A DNA stretch of 64,000 bases from Malaya genurostris (lineage: Eukaryota; Arthropoda; Insecta; Diptera; Culicidae). The notes under the pieces are model-generated. The model was not told the origin of the DNA. It saw nothing but the letters and a program-made list of their open reading frames with translations, and ran no database searches. The position numbers were made by a program, and so were the translations under genes. Position 1 is the first letter of the stretch; the number at the start of each line of letters is the position of its first letter. Positions 1 through 10,558 of the stretch are shown here, piece by piece. The stretch covers positions 99,839,545 to 99,903,544 of the forward strand of contig NC_080570.1 in the NCBI RefSeq assembly GCF_030247185.1, in the 5' to 3' direction.

Positions 1-1247
1 CGTAGCAACTAGCTTAAAGCGTTGCCAGAAATGATCTCCTTCCACATTTTTAAACTATCGCAATGAAAGGGATTAATTTGCTAGGCTTACTTGTTCAGGC
101 TGTGAACCAAACATTGGCGGTTCGTTTGTATGGGACTTATACCAAATACAAATAATAATACCCCTAAGTCGGTGTTCCTCGTGAAAAGAAAGAACGAAAA
201 AAAACGAAATAAACAAATCACGTGTTGGAGTGATTTTAAAAGGTATGCGCTGCTGAAAAAATAGAGTGAGTGAAATCAAAACAAAGTTTCAAAAAGTGCA
301 CGCTCTTCGCAATAAGAGTGAGCGGGATAAGGAACCAGAAGCGTGATTTTGAAAGTGCGTGCTCCTCGCCATAAGAGAGAGCGAAACCAAGCGATTCTAA
401 ATGCCAAGTGTTGCTAGAAACAGCCAAGTGATCAATTAAGAGAGTCGAGTGACTTAGAAAGCTTACAATGATAAAATTCGTACAAAACACTAAAGGAAGC
501 TGCCGTTTGTGTTTCGATCCCGATCACAAGAAAGATATGGTTGAGTGCGACGAGTGCGACCGTTGGTTCCACCTCTGTTGTGTTCAATTAACAGTCGTAC
601 CAACCAAAGAGGAAAGATGGCTCTGCGCAAAATGCGTGCATCATCATAACGAACTGCATTCATTAAAAATGACCAACAAGGTCAAAGACGAGCAAATAAA
701 ACAATTCTCAAGTAACATGGGCCCTAAATTTGAGCCAGAATGATGGATAAATCCAGATAATGGCTGGACAATATATTTGAAGCGGCAGGCATTGGTTACT
801 TTACCAAAGTTCTACGGTGCACCAAGGGAGTGCTCGAAGTTCAAAAAGGTGTTCGATGAGACATACTTGGGAAATTTAATGCGCTTGGAACATTCATTAA
901 AAGGAAGCGTGTATAGAAGCGTCCGACAATTAATGCTACACCAAGAAAACGTTCCAAAGATTCTAGAAAGGCTAGAAGAGCGTTTCGGTAACCAGGATTT
1001 GGTGCATAAGGAACTCTTATATGAGTTCACAAAAATAAAGAAAGATAGCAATAAAGTGTCTTCGGACCTATCACACAATCAAAACAACTTTGAGATAAAT
1101 AATAAATTCGACTGCACTGCGCGTTAATACACCGGAGATACAAGAGAAAGAAGAGTCACAAAAGTTACCTGAAAAACCATTAAACTTTAAAATGGCAGAT
1201 ATGAAGAATTATGGAAATATAAAATTTTTTTTTCAACGGATCAGGAG
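1..1247 (+). pseudogene. BEL/Pao retrotransposon gag remnant (PHD finger + DUF1759-like)
   Basis: The piece at 468-743 encodes a PHD-type zinc finger with regularly spaced Cys pairs (CRLC, CDEC, WFHLCC, CAKC). In the same frame, after a TGA at 741-743, 777-1127 encodes a segment like the Pao gag domain DUF1759 (motifs LPKFYGAP, LMRLEHSLKG, LERLEERFG). BEL/Pao elements of mosquitoes are known to put a PHD finger at the start of gag, which is why I join the two. Upstream, 240-460 looks like a leader: it holds two imperfect copies of a roughly 33-nt segment (about 291-325 and 350-385). Protease, RT and integrase are absent, so this is a gag-only remnant with a premature stop. It is cut at 1248 by a hAT insertion and probably continues a little at 1594-1700. 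The left LTR is not resolved. Confidence 0.7.
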
Positions 1248-1585
1248 CAGAGATGCCATTTATACAGATTTATCTGTATTATACAAATTTTTACATACGC
1301 ATACAGAATACTGATTCGATACAGATTTCTTAAATTTAATACGAATCTCCCAAGAAGCAAAATAAAAACTTTTGCGTATGAGCAATCTATTAGTATTTGA
1401 TTGGAGTGACGTGAAGCAAAGTCTTGGACTCATTGAATCTACCATTCTACAGCAATAATGTGTTGGAATAACATCTTTTAACGTCATTTTATTGTTGAAA
1501 TTTGATTTTGTTAGTGAATACAGATAAATACAGATTTTTTATAGAGAGTAATATAGATTTCCTATGAAAATATCTGGCATCTCTG
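1248..1585. mobile_element. Non-autonomous hAT element, ATACAGATTT subfamily
   Basis: Ends are CAGAGATGCC and GGCATCTCTG in inverted orientation. They are flanked by an 8-bp target duplication with one mismatch (ATCAGGAG at 1240-1247, ATCATGAG at 1586-1593). CAGNG termini and 8-bp duplications are hallmarks of the hAT superfamily. The 338-bp interior has no coding capacity but repeats a motif close to ATACAGATTT near both ends. A close relative with the same interior lies at 61704-62319. Confidence 0.85.
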
Positions 1586-1593
1586 ATCATGAG

Positions 1594-1715
1594 TTTGGGG
1601 ATAACGCGATGTTAAAACATACCCTTGATGAAAACAACAAAAGAATCAACGAGGTCGAAAAAAAAATCCAATAAAGATGAAGCTTGTAACAACGATGAGC
1701 AGAAGTACGAGACAT
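1594..1715. other. Short stretch between hAT element and non-LTR 3' end
   Basis: This stretch is probably a continuation of the BEL/Pao gag remnant that the hAT element interrupts. A Lys/Ser-rich open frame (from 1625) has no recognisable domain and runs straight into non-coding repeat, so I do not call it a gene. Confidence 0.3.
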
Positions 1716-2400
1716 CAGAACAAGGAATCAGAACAAATTGGCTCAAATGGCACGTTCCCCTTGATATTTGGAGATTTGTGCCTGGTCATCAATTTGTTTT
1801 TAGCATCACTTTTCCGATATATAAGAGAGAAGGATCGAAAGGAAAAGGTAAGGAGGATGAGAAAAATTGACGACACAAAAACAACAAAAAAGCAGAAGTA
1901 AATTCTGCAGCCCTAAGGGATGCTGAACAATCTGTTGGGGTTCACATTTAGTGGAAGCAGAAGTAAATTCTGAACCTCTACGAGATCCCGAACAGTCTGC
2001 TGTAAAACCTATTTAAGTTTGTTACTATGTGCGCTCTTTCTGATGAACGAACATCACACGAACAATACTCAGCACGTTGAATAGTAGCCATGTGATAATT
2101 GAGTTTGCAATGTCCAGTCAGAGCTCTGACCAGAATACTGCAATGATGCTTGGAAAAATGCAGTAGACACTTTGCCATTTTCAGATTCAAATCTGGTAAA
2201 AATGCATTTGTCTGAGCGCAAGTTTGCAAGCTGCGCCAGTAGCTTGCATGATTGGATGCAGCCCAAGAACGAATCTTGTGCTTTATCCAACTAGTTGAAA
2301 GTGGTAAAGCTTGTTCAGGACCAACGAAATCATTCATTGCACCAGCTCACCAGCCTATTCATTTCCAGTAATACTAGAATGGCCTGGTACCCATAAGAAG
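1715..2400 (-). pseudogene. 3' end of an RNase H-bearing non-LTR retrotransposon (R1/LOA-like)
   Basis: On the minus strand, 2337-1978 encodes the C-terminal end of a non-LTR pol (motifs VGPEQALPLSTSWIK, LTGHCKLNYHMATIQRAE) followed by a 3' UTR running to about 1715. A second, plus-strand copy of the same 3' end lies at 4206-4960. Where that copy continues into LICNCPAL and ends in LTQCGKEL, this one has a deletion near 2000-2040 and its frame drifts. The 3' UTR holds short direct repeats around GCAGAAGTAAATTCTG. The clade (R1 or LOA) is inferred from the RNase H-type tail; the RT is missing. Confidence 0.6.
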
Positions 2401-4205
2401 TAAACAGCATTTGAAATGCTGAGGTCTTCAATTTGAGTTCGACATGCGATCAATAGATTCGACGGGGTTGACAACATGGAACAGGAAACCAGTGGATCAA
2501 TTCTTGGTAGAAAATAATTCCGCCGGATGCCATACGGCTTACCTGTTTGGTGGACTTATACCAACGGTACAGGTGGACCGTAGCGTTATTCTTGCCAGTT
2601 GGGAAACCGCTACCGACACTACACGGCTATCTAGGCTGCTCAGAGAGGGAAGTTGACATCGATGGTCAACTTCCATGGATGGCCGAGCAGCCGACGAGTA
2701 CGAGACATACAATTCGTGTGAATTTCCAATTAGTGTCTCTGAATGAGATGGCGACATTGCAAAGAAACTAGTTAAGATAGATAATAATACAAAGTTAAAA
2801 GATCCGCTCGATATAAAAACAATGAGTTGGGATCTTTTCGCATACGGTCACGTTAGAGACAACATTGACAGCAACGATGTGAACGAAATTTCATTAGAGT
2901 TAGTATCTAACATAATACAAATATTTCAAGCGGAAAATAAAGAAATTAAATTGCCTTCGTATGCAGCATGGAGCATGATGGATCTATGATACCCGCTTGT
3001 GAGGAATTCTGGCAACCGTCAGAAGGCTAGCTGCATTCCGGCTGCTGTCAAAATTGTTATAAACCCCTTTTGCGACAGAACTGTCCCGAACAAGCTCACA
3101 GAGCAAGAGACCGTGGATACTGTGATCACCGGGTCGGCTTGCTACTGGGTAATTGGAGGGGCTACGCGAGTGAAAATTGTGCGCGAAACTATTGTCTTCC
3201 TATGGCTGTGTTATTATATAAATTTACGAGAACAACAAATGTACAGGAAACTTGGTGTTTTATTATTTTAAATAAAGAAAAATGTGTGTTGGTGTGTTTG
3301 GTGTTTATTGACTATTTGGGTTAGGGTCTATTTTCCACTGTGGTACGTACCGACGATGATGCTGCGTTATAGATGACGAGCGCTCGTTGTTGCTTCTAGA
3401 TGAGGTTGGTAGTTTTTATGTGGGTTGAGTGGCGTCCTATAGGACTGACGACGGAATGGCGCCTGCCGTTCAAAATGGCGGTTGGGTGGCGTGGCGGGAC
3501 TGAGCTTAACGGCGTCTACCTTCTTTGACACAATCGGTGGGCCACGGACGATACCGTATTGGCTTCACCGAGAAGGGCCCTCCTTTACGTTTAGGGCACA
3601 CCGCCCGAGGGTTGTAACCGGTCTAACTCCTTTACGGTTAGACGTAGATAGTTATTACTACCTAGGTCGACTCGTGAGCGAGGCGAATTTGAAGTATGAA
3701 ATCAGGTCCTGATGGAATGGAATCGAGAGGTAGGATTCTAATTCCGTCATTAATTAGATTGTCAGTAATTTACCTGGATGAACAGATCAAACTTTAGCCA
3801 CTGACACTGATTAGCAAATTGAAGGCTTTGACTTAATCGCACTCACATCTAATGCTCACGAACGCCGTAATACTTCTGACCAATGGCGGGTACCTTGAAT
3901 TCTCCTTCCCTAACTACCGCCACCCACCCTTTTCATTTTCAATTTCTTTCCAGTCCCAACTAACCACCACCCACTTCAGAGGTGGCATATTTTTGTATAA
4001 CAGTTTTCCATTTTACCCATATAAGTCAATTTTATTTTATTCTTTACAATATTCTGTTAAGTGTTTTGTACCTACTAATAGTTTTACAATATTTAATTTA
4101 TTTAATTATTTATATTTTTAAAATCTATATTAGCCTATTACCCTACTATTAAAATCGATATTTCACAATCAAGAAACACAATAGCTTGATTATATACAAT
4201 AGCAC
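2400..4205. other. Unassigned accessory DNA, probably decayed LTR-element sequence
   Basis: No gene is recognised. A 70-codon open stretch around 2780-2988 (Lys/Asp-rich, ending in a TGA) reads like coding sequence but matches no family I know. From 2989 to about 3330 the sequence has polyadenylation-like signals (AAATAAAG near 3271) and GT-rich DNA, as in an LTR or 3' UTR. From 3340 to 4200 I see only non-coding, increasingly AT-rich sequence. Confidence 0.3.
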
Positions 4206-4960
4206 ATGAATGAAAATCTAAGACCTTGTAACAACGGTTACATTGTCCAGGAGAAATTGCGGCATTATCTTGCCGTACGTGTCTTGTTTATTTATGGTAC
4301 TTCATATCATCTGATATGTAACTGTCCCGCATTGACGCAGCTACGTATCCGGGTTTTTGGTTCTCCATACATGGTTGAGTCTGTGTATGCGGAGCTAGAA
4401 TTGAAGGATATTCTCTCGTTTCTCACCCAATGTGGTAAGGAGCTATAGTCAGAAGAGTTCATCGTTCTTCCTGGAGTGAATGAATCCCTTCTGTATTCAC
4501 CTTAAATAGGGTTTAGCAGATTGTTTGGCATCCTTTGGGGAGTACCGAATTTACTTCTGCTCGTACATACTGCGAGTCGTTCTGCATTCTTCCGAGAGTG
4601 CAGAATGGTGTCGCTTTTGTAAGATCTCTAAATCCTCTCGGGGGTTGGAGGTTTTATTAACAGCAGACTGTTCGGGACCTCGTAGAGGTTCAGAATTTCC
4701 TTCTGCTTCTACTAAATGTGATCCTCAGCAGATTGTTCGGCATCCCTTAGGGGTGCAGAATTTACTTCTGCTTTTATTGTGTTTTTGTGTCGTCAATTTT
4801 TCCCATCCTCCTAGTCCAACCCTTACCATTTCCTTTCAATCCTTCCCTCTTATATATCGGGAAAATGATGCTAAAAACAAATTGATGGCAAGGCACAAAT
4901 CTCCAAATATCAAGGGGAACGTGCCATTTGAGCCAATTTGTTCTGATTCCTGATTCCTGA
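4206..4960 (+). pseudogene. 3' end of the same non-LTR family, plus orientation
   Basis: The frame at 4206-4448 ends with motifs HLICNCPALTQLRIR and SFLTQCGKEL, the C-terminal tail of the pol protein seen in reverse at 1978-2400. The stop is followed by about 500 bp of 3' UTR with three degenerate copies of a GCAGATTGTT-CAGAATTTACTTCTGC unit. The end, near 4945-4960, carries TGATTCC repeats, a typical non-LTR 3' tail. With the reverse copy this makes a 3.2-kb inverted pair that looks like a giant TIR element but is better explained as two 5'-truncated insertions. Confidence 0.6.
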
Positions 4961-6004
4961 TTCTACATTTGCACTAAAATGAGGATATTTTCTTTCGATT
5001 TGCGAACAACACATCCTAATAGTTCTTCAGATAACTTTTAGAGCTATTAGAACGGCTGATTTTTTATAATGCTCTCCAACCTTGCTTTTTCATCCATCGA
5101 AATGACGGGCAGCTGTGACGTAATCGCTCTTGTCGGAAGCGAAACTAGCTTTGCAAACGGCACAAAATACATCTGCTCGCAGTGGCGATAGAATCCAAAC
5201 TGATTCAATTTTTGTTAAGAGATTTCCTTTTATGAGATTTCGTTTGTAGCTTTTCCACTAATGGGCGGTCCTAACGGCTATAAAAATAGCATACAGAATT
5301 TTTATGTCGATTATTTCATTTCGGTTTTGCATAATTTATTGAAAGAAACTATCAATATGCTGTAGGGATTTATTTCCAGCATTCAGAAGGGTCAAATTGC
5401 GTAATTCTCTACGATATTAAACTCGGAACATTTTTCGCAAAAAGGCTTCACTTTATCTCGATTACTGTGAATTTCACACAGCGAAAAGTGCACAAATCTA
5501 ACCAAATTGTACTTGATTTGCACTAAACTGAACATCTGCTCGCAGTGGCGATAGAATCCAAACTGATTCAATTTTTGTTAAGAGATTTCCTTTTATGAGA
5601 TTTCGTTTGTAGCTTTTTCACTAATGGGCGGTCCTAACGGCTATAAAAATAGCCGCATATAGAATTTTAATGTCGATTGTTTCATTTCGGATTTGCATAA
5701 TTTATTGAAAGAAACTATCAATATGCTGTAGGGATTCATTTCCAGCATTCAGAAGGGTCAAATTGCGTAATTCTCTACGATATTAAACTCGGAACATTTT
5801 TCGCAAAAAAAGGCTTCACTTGATCTCGATTACTGTGAATTTCACACAGCGAAAAGTGCACAAATCTAACCAAATTGTTCTTGATTTGCACTAAACTGAG
5901 GATAATTACCTGCGATTTGCGAAAAACAAATCATAATAGTTCCTTAGAAAATTTTTAGAGCCATTAGAACGGCTGATATGGTGTAATGCTCTCCACCGTT
6001 GTTT
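4961..6004 (-). mobile_element. Foldback-type repeat fragment (about 555-bp units)
   Basis: This holds a partial and a more complete copy of the roughly 555-bp unit that also builds 11632-13662, 24822-27132 and 55801-58721. Recognisable pieces are the block TGGGCGGTCCTAACGG next to the palindrome GGCTATAAAAATAGCC and the block CTGTGACGTAATCGCTC. No protein is encoded. The terminal module of the family is missing here, so this is a fragment. Confidence 0.6.
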
Positions 6005-6354
6005 TTTGTCGTGAATACGACTTACTTTACTATGGGGTGCCCTTTCAAAATTAGCCATATGGAAGAATGGGCAGAACTTAATCGCGAATATCTCGACTTG
6101 TATTAATGGTAGCAACATAATTCTTTCACCATTTCATCAAAAATATGATCAGGAATTCAGAATAATATTTTGAACAGTGTGCGATAACCACAAACAACTC
6201 AAAAATTAAGTTTTCTTAAAATTTGAAAACAACGCGGAAAACTTTTTACTTTCGCTTGGGTTTTTCGCGCAAGGACGACGATTTTGAGATAGTCAGGCAC
6301 ATATCTTCAACTGAATGCGTATAAAAGGGGAACCGTGGTCGAAAATCGATCATT
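6005..6354 (+). promoter_or_regulatory. Diverged foldback head with promoter-like TATA and initiator
   Basis: It begins with the family's terminal motif TTGTCGTGAATACGACTTAC and then diverges. At 6320-6327 there is TATAAAAG, and 30 nt downstream TCATT (6350-6354), the spacing of a Pol II TATA box and initiator. The Jockey element inserted exactly at this presumptive start site, and the target sequence continues at 10510 into the 134-bp array. The promoter function is inferred from motif spacing only. Confidence 0.4.
6340..6354. repeat. Left target-site duplication of the Jockey element
   Basis: CGAAAATCGATCATT is repeated exactly at 10495-10509, directly after the poly(A) tail. This fixes the insertion as full length, 6355-10494. 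Confidence 0.9.
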
Positions 6355-6452
6355 CGTCATCTAACACTCGATGTGGATAGACGAATAACCTACTACGACT
6401 AATTTCGATTTTGTTTTATTTTTTTATTCGCAGTTGTCTACCTACCCAAGCT

Positions 6453-7610
6453 ATGGGTAAAAACCGCCATAGATCCGAGAAGGATCCAAAGGATGCTAAG
6501 CGTCTGAAGCCAAGTGATGTACAGGTAAACGACCGTTTGCTGAGTAAAAACCAATATGCTGATCTGCCAGTAGATGTCGAAGAGGAACTGCAGAAGAAGG
6601 AAAAAATGCCGCCTTTCTACCTGAAGGGCTTCCCACCAACTCTACGTTCGGATTTCAACACACTGATCAGCAAAGGACTACAGGCAACAATCCGTTTATG
6701 TACTGAAGGCTACAAAATAACTGTTCCGGCTTTGAACCACTACAAAGGAGTGGAATGCTATCTGAAGCAGACAAAAGCGGAATACTTCACACACGATATT
6801 GCCGCCAACAAACCTATGAAGGTTGTACTTCGAGGACTACCCGACATGATGGAAGCCGAACTAAAGCAGGCACTGTCGGAGGCTGGACTAAAGCCTTTGA
6901 TGGTATTTAAAATGAAGCGACATAATACGGACAAAAAGTTCAGAGATCAACTGTACCTGATTCATCTGGAGTAGGGCTCCATCACCACGAGTCAACTGAA
7001 AACGATTAAATCGTTATTTCACATAATCATCGAATGGCAAAAGTATAAACCGGTACATCGGGATGTCACACAGTGCACGAACTGTTTGAACTATGGCCAT
7101 GGAGCGAGGAATTGCCACATGAAAAGTCGGTGCGGGAAATGTGCCGAACCACACAATACCAACGATTGCTTACTAGATGACATCGCTGTAAAATGTGTGA
7201 ACTGTGATGGCGACCATCCATCTACTAGCAAATCGTGTCCCAAACGTGCTGAGTTCACAAAAATTCGACAACAGACGTCCCGTAAACAATCAACGCGCAA
7301 GAATGTTCCACAGAAGGATGAAATTAATTTCCCACGGCTCCCACCGAAGAGGGATATTCCGAATTTGCCGCCACTTCCTCGCAGCAATCCAAAGACTTCA
7401 GCCGCTGGATCTCAAAAAGAATCTTCCTCAAGAATCCCTCCTGGATGGGGCAATAATCAACCACAAGCAAAGGATGACTCTGGTGATTTATTCTCTGCTG
7501 AACAACTGATCGTCATTTTTGAAACAATGACAACAAAACTACGAAACTGCAGAACGCGGTTAGATCAAATCAACGCCTTAGGCAAATTCATCATCGAATA
7601 TGCAATATAA
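6453..7610 (+). pseudogene. Jockey ORF1 (RNA-binding gag-like protein), one in-frame stop
   Basis: ORF1 proteins of Jockey elements bind element RNA and assemble the RNP. The frame runs from 6453 (MGKNRHRSEK; an upstream in-frame ATG at 6411 is also possible) to the TAA at 7608-7610. It is interrupted by a single in-frame TAG at 6972-6974, with open sequence on both sides in the same frame. The N-terminal half carries the segment FYLKGFPP, seen before the nucleic-acid-binding domain in this family. The C-terminal part has three Cys/His knuckles (CTNCLNYGHGARNC, CGKCAEPHNTNDC, CVNCDGDHPSTSKSC), then a Pro/Ser-rich tail. It overlaps ORF2 by 11 nt. The stop may be inactivating, a read-through site or a sequencing error. 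Confidence 0.85.
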
Positions 7611-10251
7611 TGAGTTGGTTATAGTAAATTGGAATGCTTGCTCACTCAGGAGCAAAACTGCTGAATTGTCCGACTTTCTTCAAGAGAAGAATGCCGATAT
7701 TGCTATTTTAACTGAAACTCATCTTAAACCTGAAATTTCTATTTTTATTTCCAATTACAGGATTCACAGGCTCGACAGGACAACTACCAGAGGAGGGGGA
7801 GTTGCCATTGCCGTTAAACGATCCATTCAGCACAGGCTTCTGTCAGCCTTTAAATTGCAACTCATAGAAGCCATCGGAATTGAGATTACAACGACGATGG
7901 GACCCATCATCATCATTGCAGCGTACTGCCCCAAACAAACCAATCTTCGAGATGGTACGTGTGCATCATTGAAGCGAGATCTAGCTCAGCTCACTCGACG
8001 ACAGAACAAATTCATCATTGCTGGGGACCTGAACGCACGGCATGAGCTGTGGGGAAACAGAAGACAGAATCGAAACGGATTCGTACTTGCCGAAGATTAC
8101 GAAGCTGGACAATACAACATCTTCGCTCCGGATCAACCAACGCGACTTTCCAGATCGGGAGTTCATTCCATTTTGGATATATTCATCAGCAACATCGCCA
8201 TAGACAGCTCTCCGGTTGTCTTCAACGAGCTCTCTTCCGACCACTTTCCAGTAATATTGACGTTGGGATCTTCACCAGAAACAGTGCCTATTCAACCTCG
8301 GAGGAACTATTATCGCACCGATTGGGTCCAATTTCAACATATCGCCGACCAACTTATTAATATCGATTTGCCACTTGATTCCCCGATGGAAATCGATGCA
8401 GCCCTATCTTCCTTCCAGCATTCAATCACAGTCGCTCGTGATAGGACGGTTCCAGTACAACATATGCCGAGTTCCTCTCTTCAAATCGACAGTGTCACCA
8501 AGAAACTCATCCGACTTCGAAATATCTACCGGAGGCAGTATCAACGAACTGGCATCCTAGATAGGAAGACTACTTATAACAACTTAACTAGGATAATCCA
8601 GGAAAGGATATCTAAGCTTCGCAACAGGAACTTCCAGCAAAAGCTTCGAGAAATTCTCCCACATTCAAAGCCCTTCTGGTCCTTAACGAAGGTGCTTAAG
8701 AAAAAACCGAAGCCTATTCCTCCTCTGATGTCACCCCAGGACGCAGCTGAAGGAATACCTTTAATCACACCTGTAGAGAAGGCAAATGCGCTAGGCCAGC
8801 AGTTTGTGTGTTCTCACAATTTAGGACTTAACATTGTTAGTCCATATGAAAGAGCCGTTGCTGATAGCGTAGCTGAGGTTGACCAATCAGACAGCTTGAT
8901 ACCTGAGGAAAGTAGAGTCAATGCGAATGAGCTGATGGCTTTTGTGAAAAAATCCAAAAATATGAAGGCCCCCGGTTTCGACAACACATTCAACATTGAG
9001 CTGAAACATTTGAGTATTCGCTCATTTGTCTTCTTAGCTAAAATTTTTAACAGGTGCTGGGAACTTGGTTACTTTCCTTCAATGTGGAAGTTAGCTAAAG
9101 TTATCCCAGTTTTGAAACCGGGGAAAGATCCTTCCTTTTCCAAGAGCTATCGGCCCATCAGCTTACTCTCTGCCCTATCCAAGCTGTTTGAAAAGTCAAT
9201 ACAAAGGCGAATTCTTGCTTTCGCAGATGAACAGGATATATTTCTGGAAGAACAGTTTGGGTTCCGGAAAGGAAGATCCACCATCCACCAACTCACAAGG
9301 GTTAACAACGTCATCCAGCAAAACAAATCAGTGTCCAAAACGACTGCCATGGCAATATTGGATATTGAAAAGGCATTCGATAATGTGTGGCACGATGGAC
9401 TGGTGTTCAAACTGCATCGGTATAATTTTCCCATGTATCTTATTAAAATTATCAAAAATTATCTTGCAGATAGAGCATTCCAGGTTTCTCTGAATAATGC
9501 ACTTTCAGAAAGATTTACTATTCCTGCTGGTGTACCCCAGGGAAGTATCCTAGGTCCCATTCTATACAACATTTTTACATCAGACATCCCACCTCTTCCA
9601 GGTGGTGGTGTTCTGTCACAATTTGCTGATGATACTGCCATTCTTTACAAAGGTCGTGTCATTAATGCTCTGAAGAATAAACTACAGACAGGTCTGGACA
9701 CTTTTACGGAATATTTTACAAGCTGGAAAATTGTGATCAATGCAGCAAAAACTCAGGTCATCTTGTTTCCACATTCAAGATCTCCAAAACTTGTTCCATC
9801 AGACGAATGCAGAATACGATTCGGTGATGAGGTCATTCAATGGTCCGATGAAGTTATCTATCTAGGACTCACCTTTGACAGACATCTGATATTCAGGTCA
9901 CATGTTGACAAAATCGTTCAAAAATGCAGCATACTCATTAGGTCTCTGTATCCGCTGATTTGTAGAACATCTAAACTATGCCTGAAGAATCAGATGGCTG
10001 TCTATAAACAAATCATCTACCCCGCAATTGAATACGCAGTCCCTGTTTGGCGGGGCTGTGCACGAACACACAAACTTAGGCTTCAGCGCATTCAAAGTAA
10101 GATCTTAAAGATGATTCTAAATCTACCCCCTTGGACAAGAACTAGTGAAGTACATGAGATGGCCTCACTGGATATACTAGAACAAAAATTCGAACAATAC
10201 TGCACGAAATTTGAAGAGAGGTGCTCAATCTCTGAAATACAAATAATTTAA
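7600..10251 (+). CDS. Jockey ORF2: AP-like endonuclease and reverse transcriptase
   Basis: The 883-residue frame is intact and performs target-primed reverse transcription. The N-terminal endonuclease shows the acidic TET (Glu39), GDLNARH (142-148), LDIF (around Asp193) and SDH (213-215) signatures. The RT shows LDIEKAFDNVW (about residue 587), PQGSILGP (about 645) and the catalytic FADD (675-678). No RNase H domain follows, as expected for the Jockey clade. The start at 7600 overlaps the last codons of ORF1, the usual arrangement. The 3' UTR contains AATAAA-like signals before the poly(A) tail. Activity in trans depends on a functional ORF1 elsewhere. Confidence 0.93.
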   Translation: MQYNELVIVNWNACSLRSKTAELSDFLQEKNADIAILTETHLKPEISIFISNYRIHRLDRTTTRGGGVAIAVKRSIQHRLLSAFKLQLIEAIGIEITTTMGPIIIIAAYCPKQTNLRDGTCASLKRDLAQLTRRQNKFIIAGDLNARHELWGNRRQNRNGFVLAEDYEAGQYNIFAPDQPTRLSRSGVHSILDIFISNIAIDSSPVVFNELSSDHFPVILTLGSSPETVPIQPRRNYYRTDWVQFQHIADQLINIDLPLDSPMEIDAALSSFQHSITVARDRTVPVQHMPSSSLQIDSVTKKLIRLRNIYRRQYQRTGILDRKTTYNNLTRIIQERISKLRNRNFQQKLREILPHSKPFWSLTKVLKKKPKPIPPLMSPQDAAEGIPLITPVEKANALGQQFVCSHNLGLNIVSPYERAVADSVAEVDQSDSLIPEESRVNANELMAFVKKSKNMKAPGFDNTFNIELKHLSIRSFVFLAKIFNRCWELGYFPSMWKLAKVIPVLKPGKDPSFSKSYRPISLLSALSKLFEKSIQRRILAFADEQDIFLEEQFGFRKGRSTIHQLTRVNNVIQQNKSVSKTTAMAILDIEKAFDNVWHDGLVFKLHRYNFPMYLIKIIKNYLADRAFQVSLNNALSERFTIPAGVPQGSILGPILYNIFTSDIPPLPGGGVLSQFADDTAILYKGRVINALKNKLQTGLDTFTEYFTSWKIVINAAKTQVILFPHSRSPKLVPSDECRIRFGDEVIQWSDEVIYLGLTFDRHLIFRSHVDKIVQKCSILIRSLYPLICRTSKLCLKNQMAVYKQIIYPAIEYAVPVWRGCARTHKLRLQRIQSKILKMILNLPPWTRTSEVHEMASLDILEQKFEQYCTKFEERCSISEIQII

Positions 10252-10558
10252 AATTTGTACGTATTAGGTTAAGGATAGTTATAAGTAGGTAGACATCTTA
10301 TAAATAATTAAAATAAATATTATGATTAAACATTAGTATGTAAAACAAGAGTAACTAAAACATTTAATATTAATAACGAATCGTATGAACAACAAAGATG
10401 AAAGGCCAAAGGGTCAAAACACTTGTACTGTAAAATGTTGATGTAATACACAAAAATAAGATTAATAAACAGATATTTATGCAAAAAAAAAATGCGAAAA
10501 TCGATCATTTCTTTTCGTGCGTTCGATGGAAGCAGACGTCGTGGGAGTGGAATCATCA

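Larger units (their letters stand above)
6355..10494 (+). mobile_element. Full-length Jockey-clade non-LTR retrotransposon
   Basis: The element is 4.1 kb, with a 5' UTR, two overlapping ORFs, a 3' UTR and a 10-A tail (10483-10492). It is bounded by a perfect 15-bp duplication. Order is ORF1 (zinc knuckles) then ORF2 (endonuclease-RT, no RNase H), which is the Jockey-clade layout; Juan elements of mosquitoes are of this type. The perfect duplication, intact ORF2 and single ORF1 stop suggest a recent insertion. Confidence 0.93.

Noticed and set aside
1715..4960. A 3.2-kb DNA transposon with 300-bp terminal inverted repeats
   Set aside because: The arms encode matching non-LTR pol C-termini and 3' UTRs, so two separate retrotransposon insertions explain them better.
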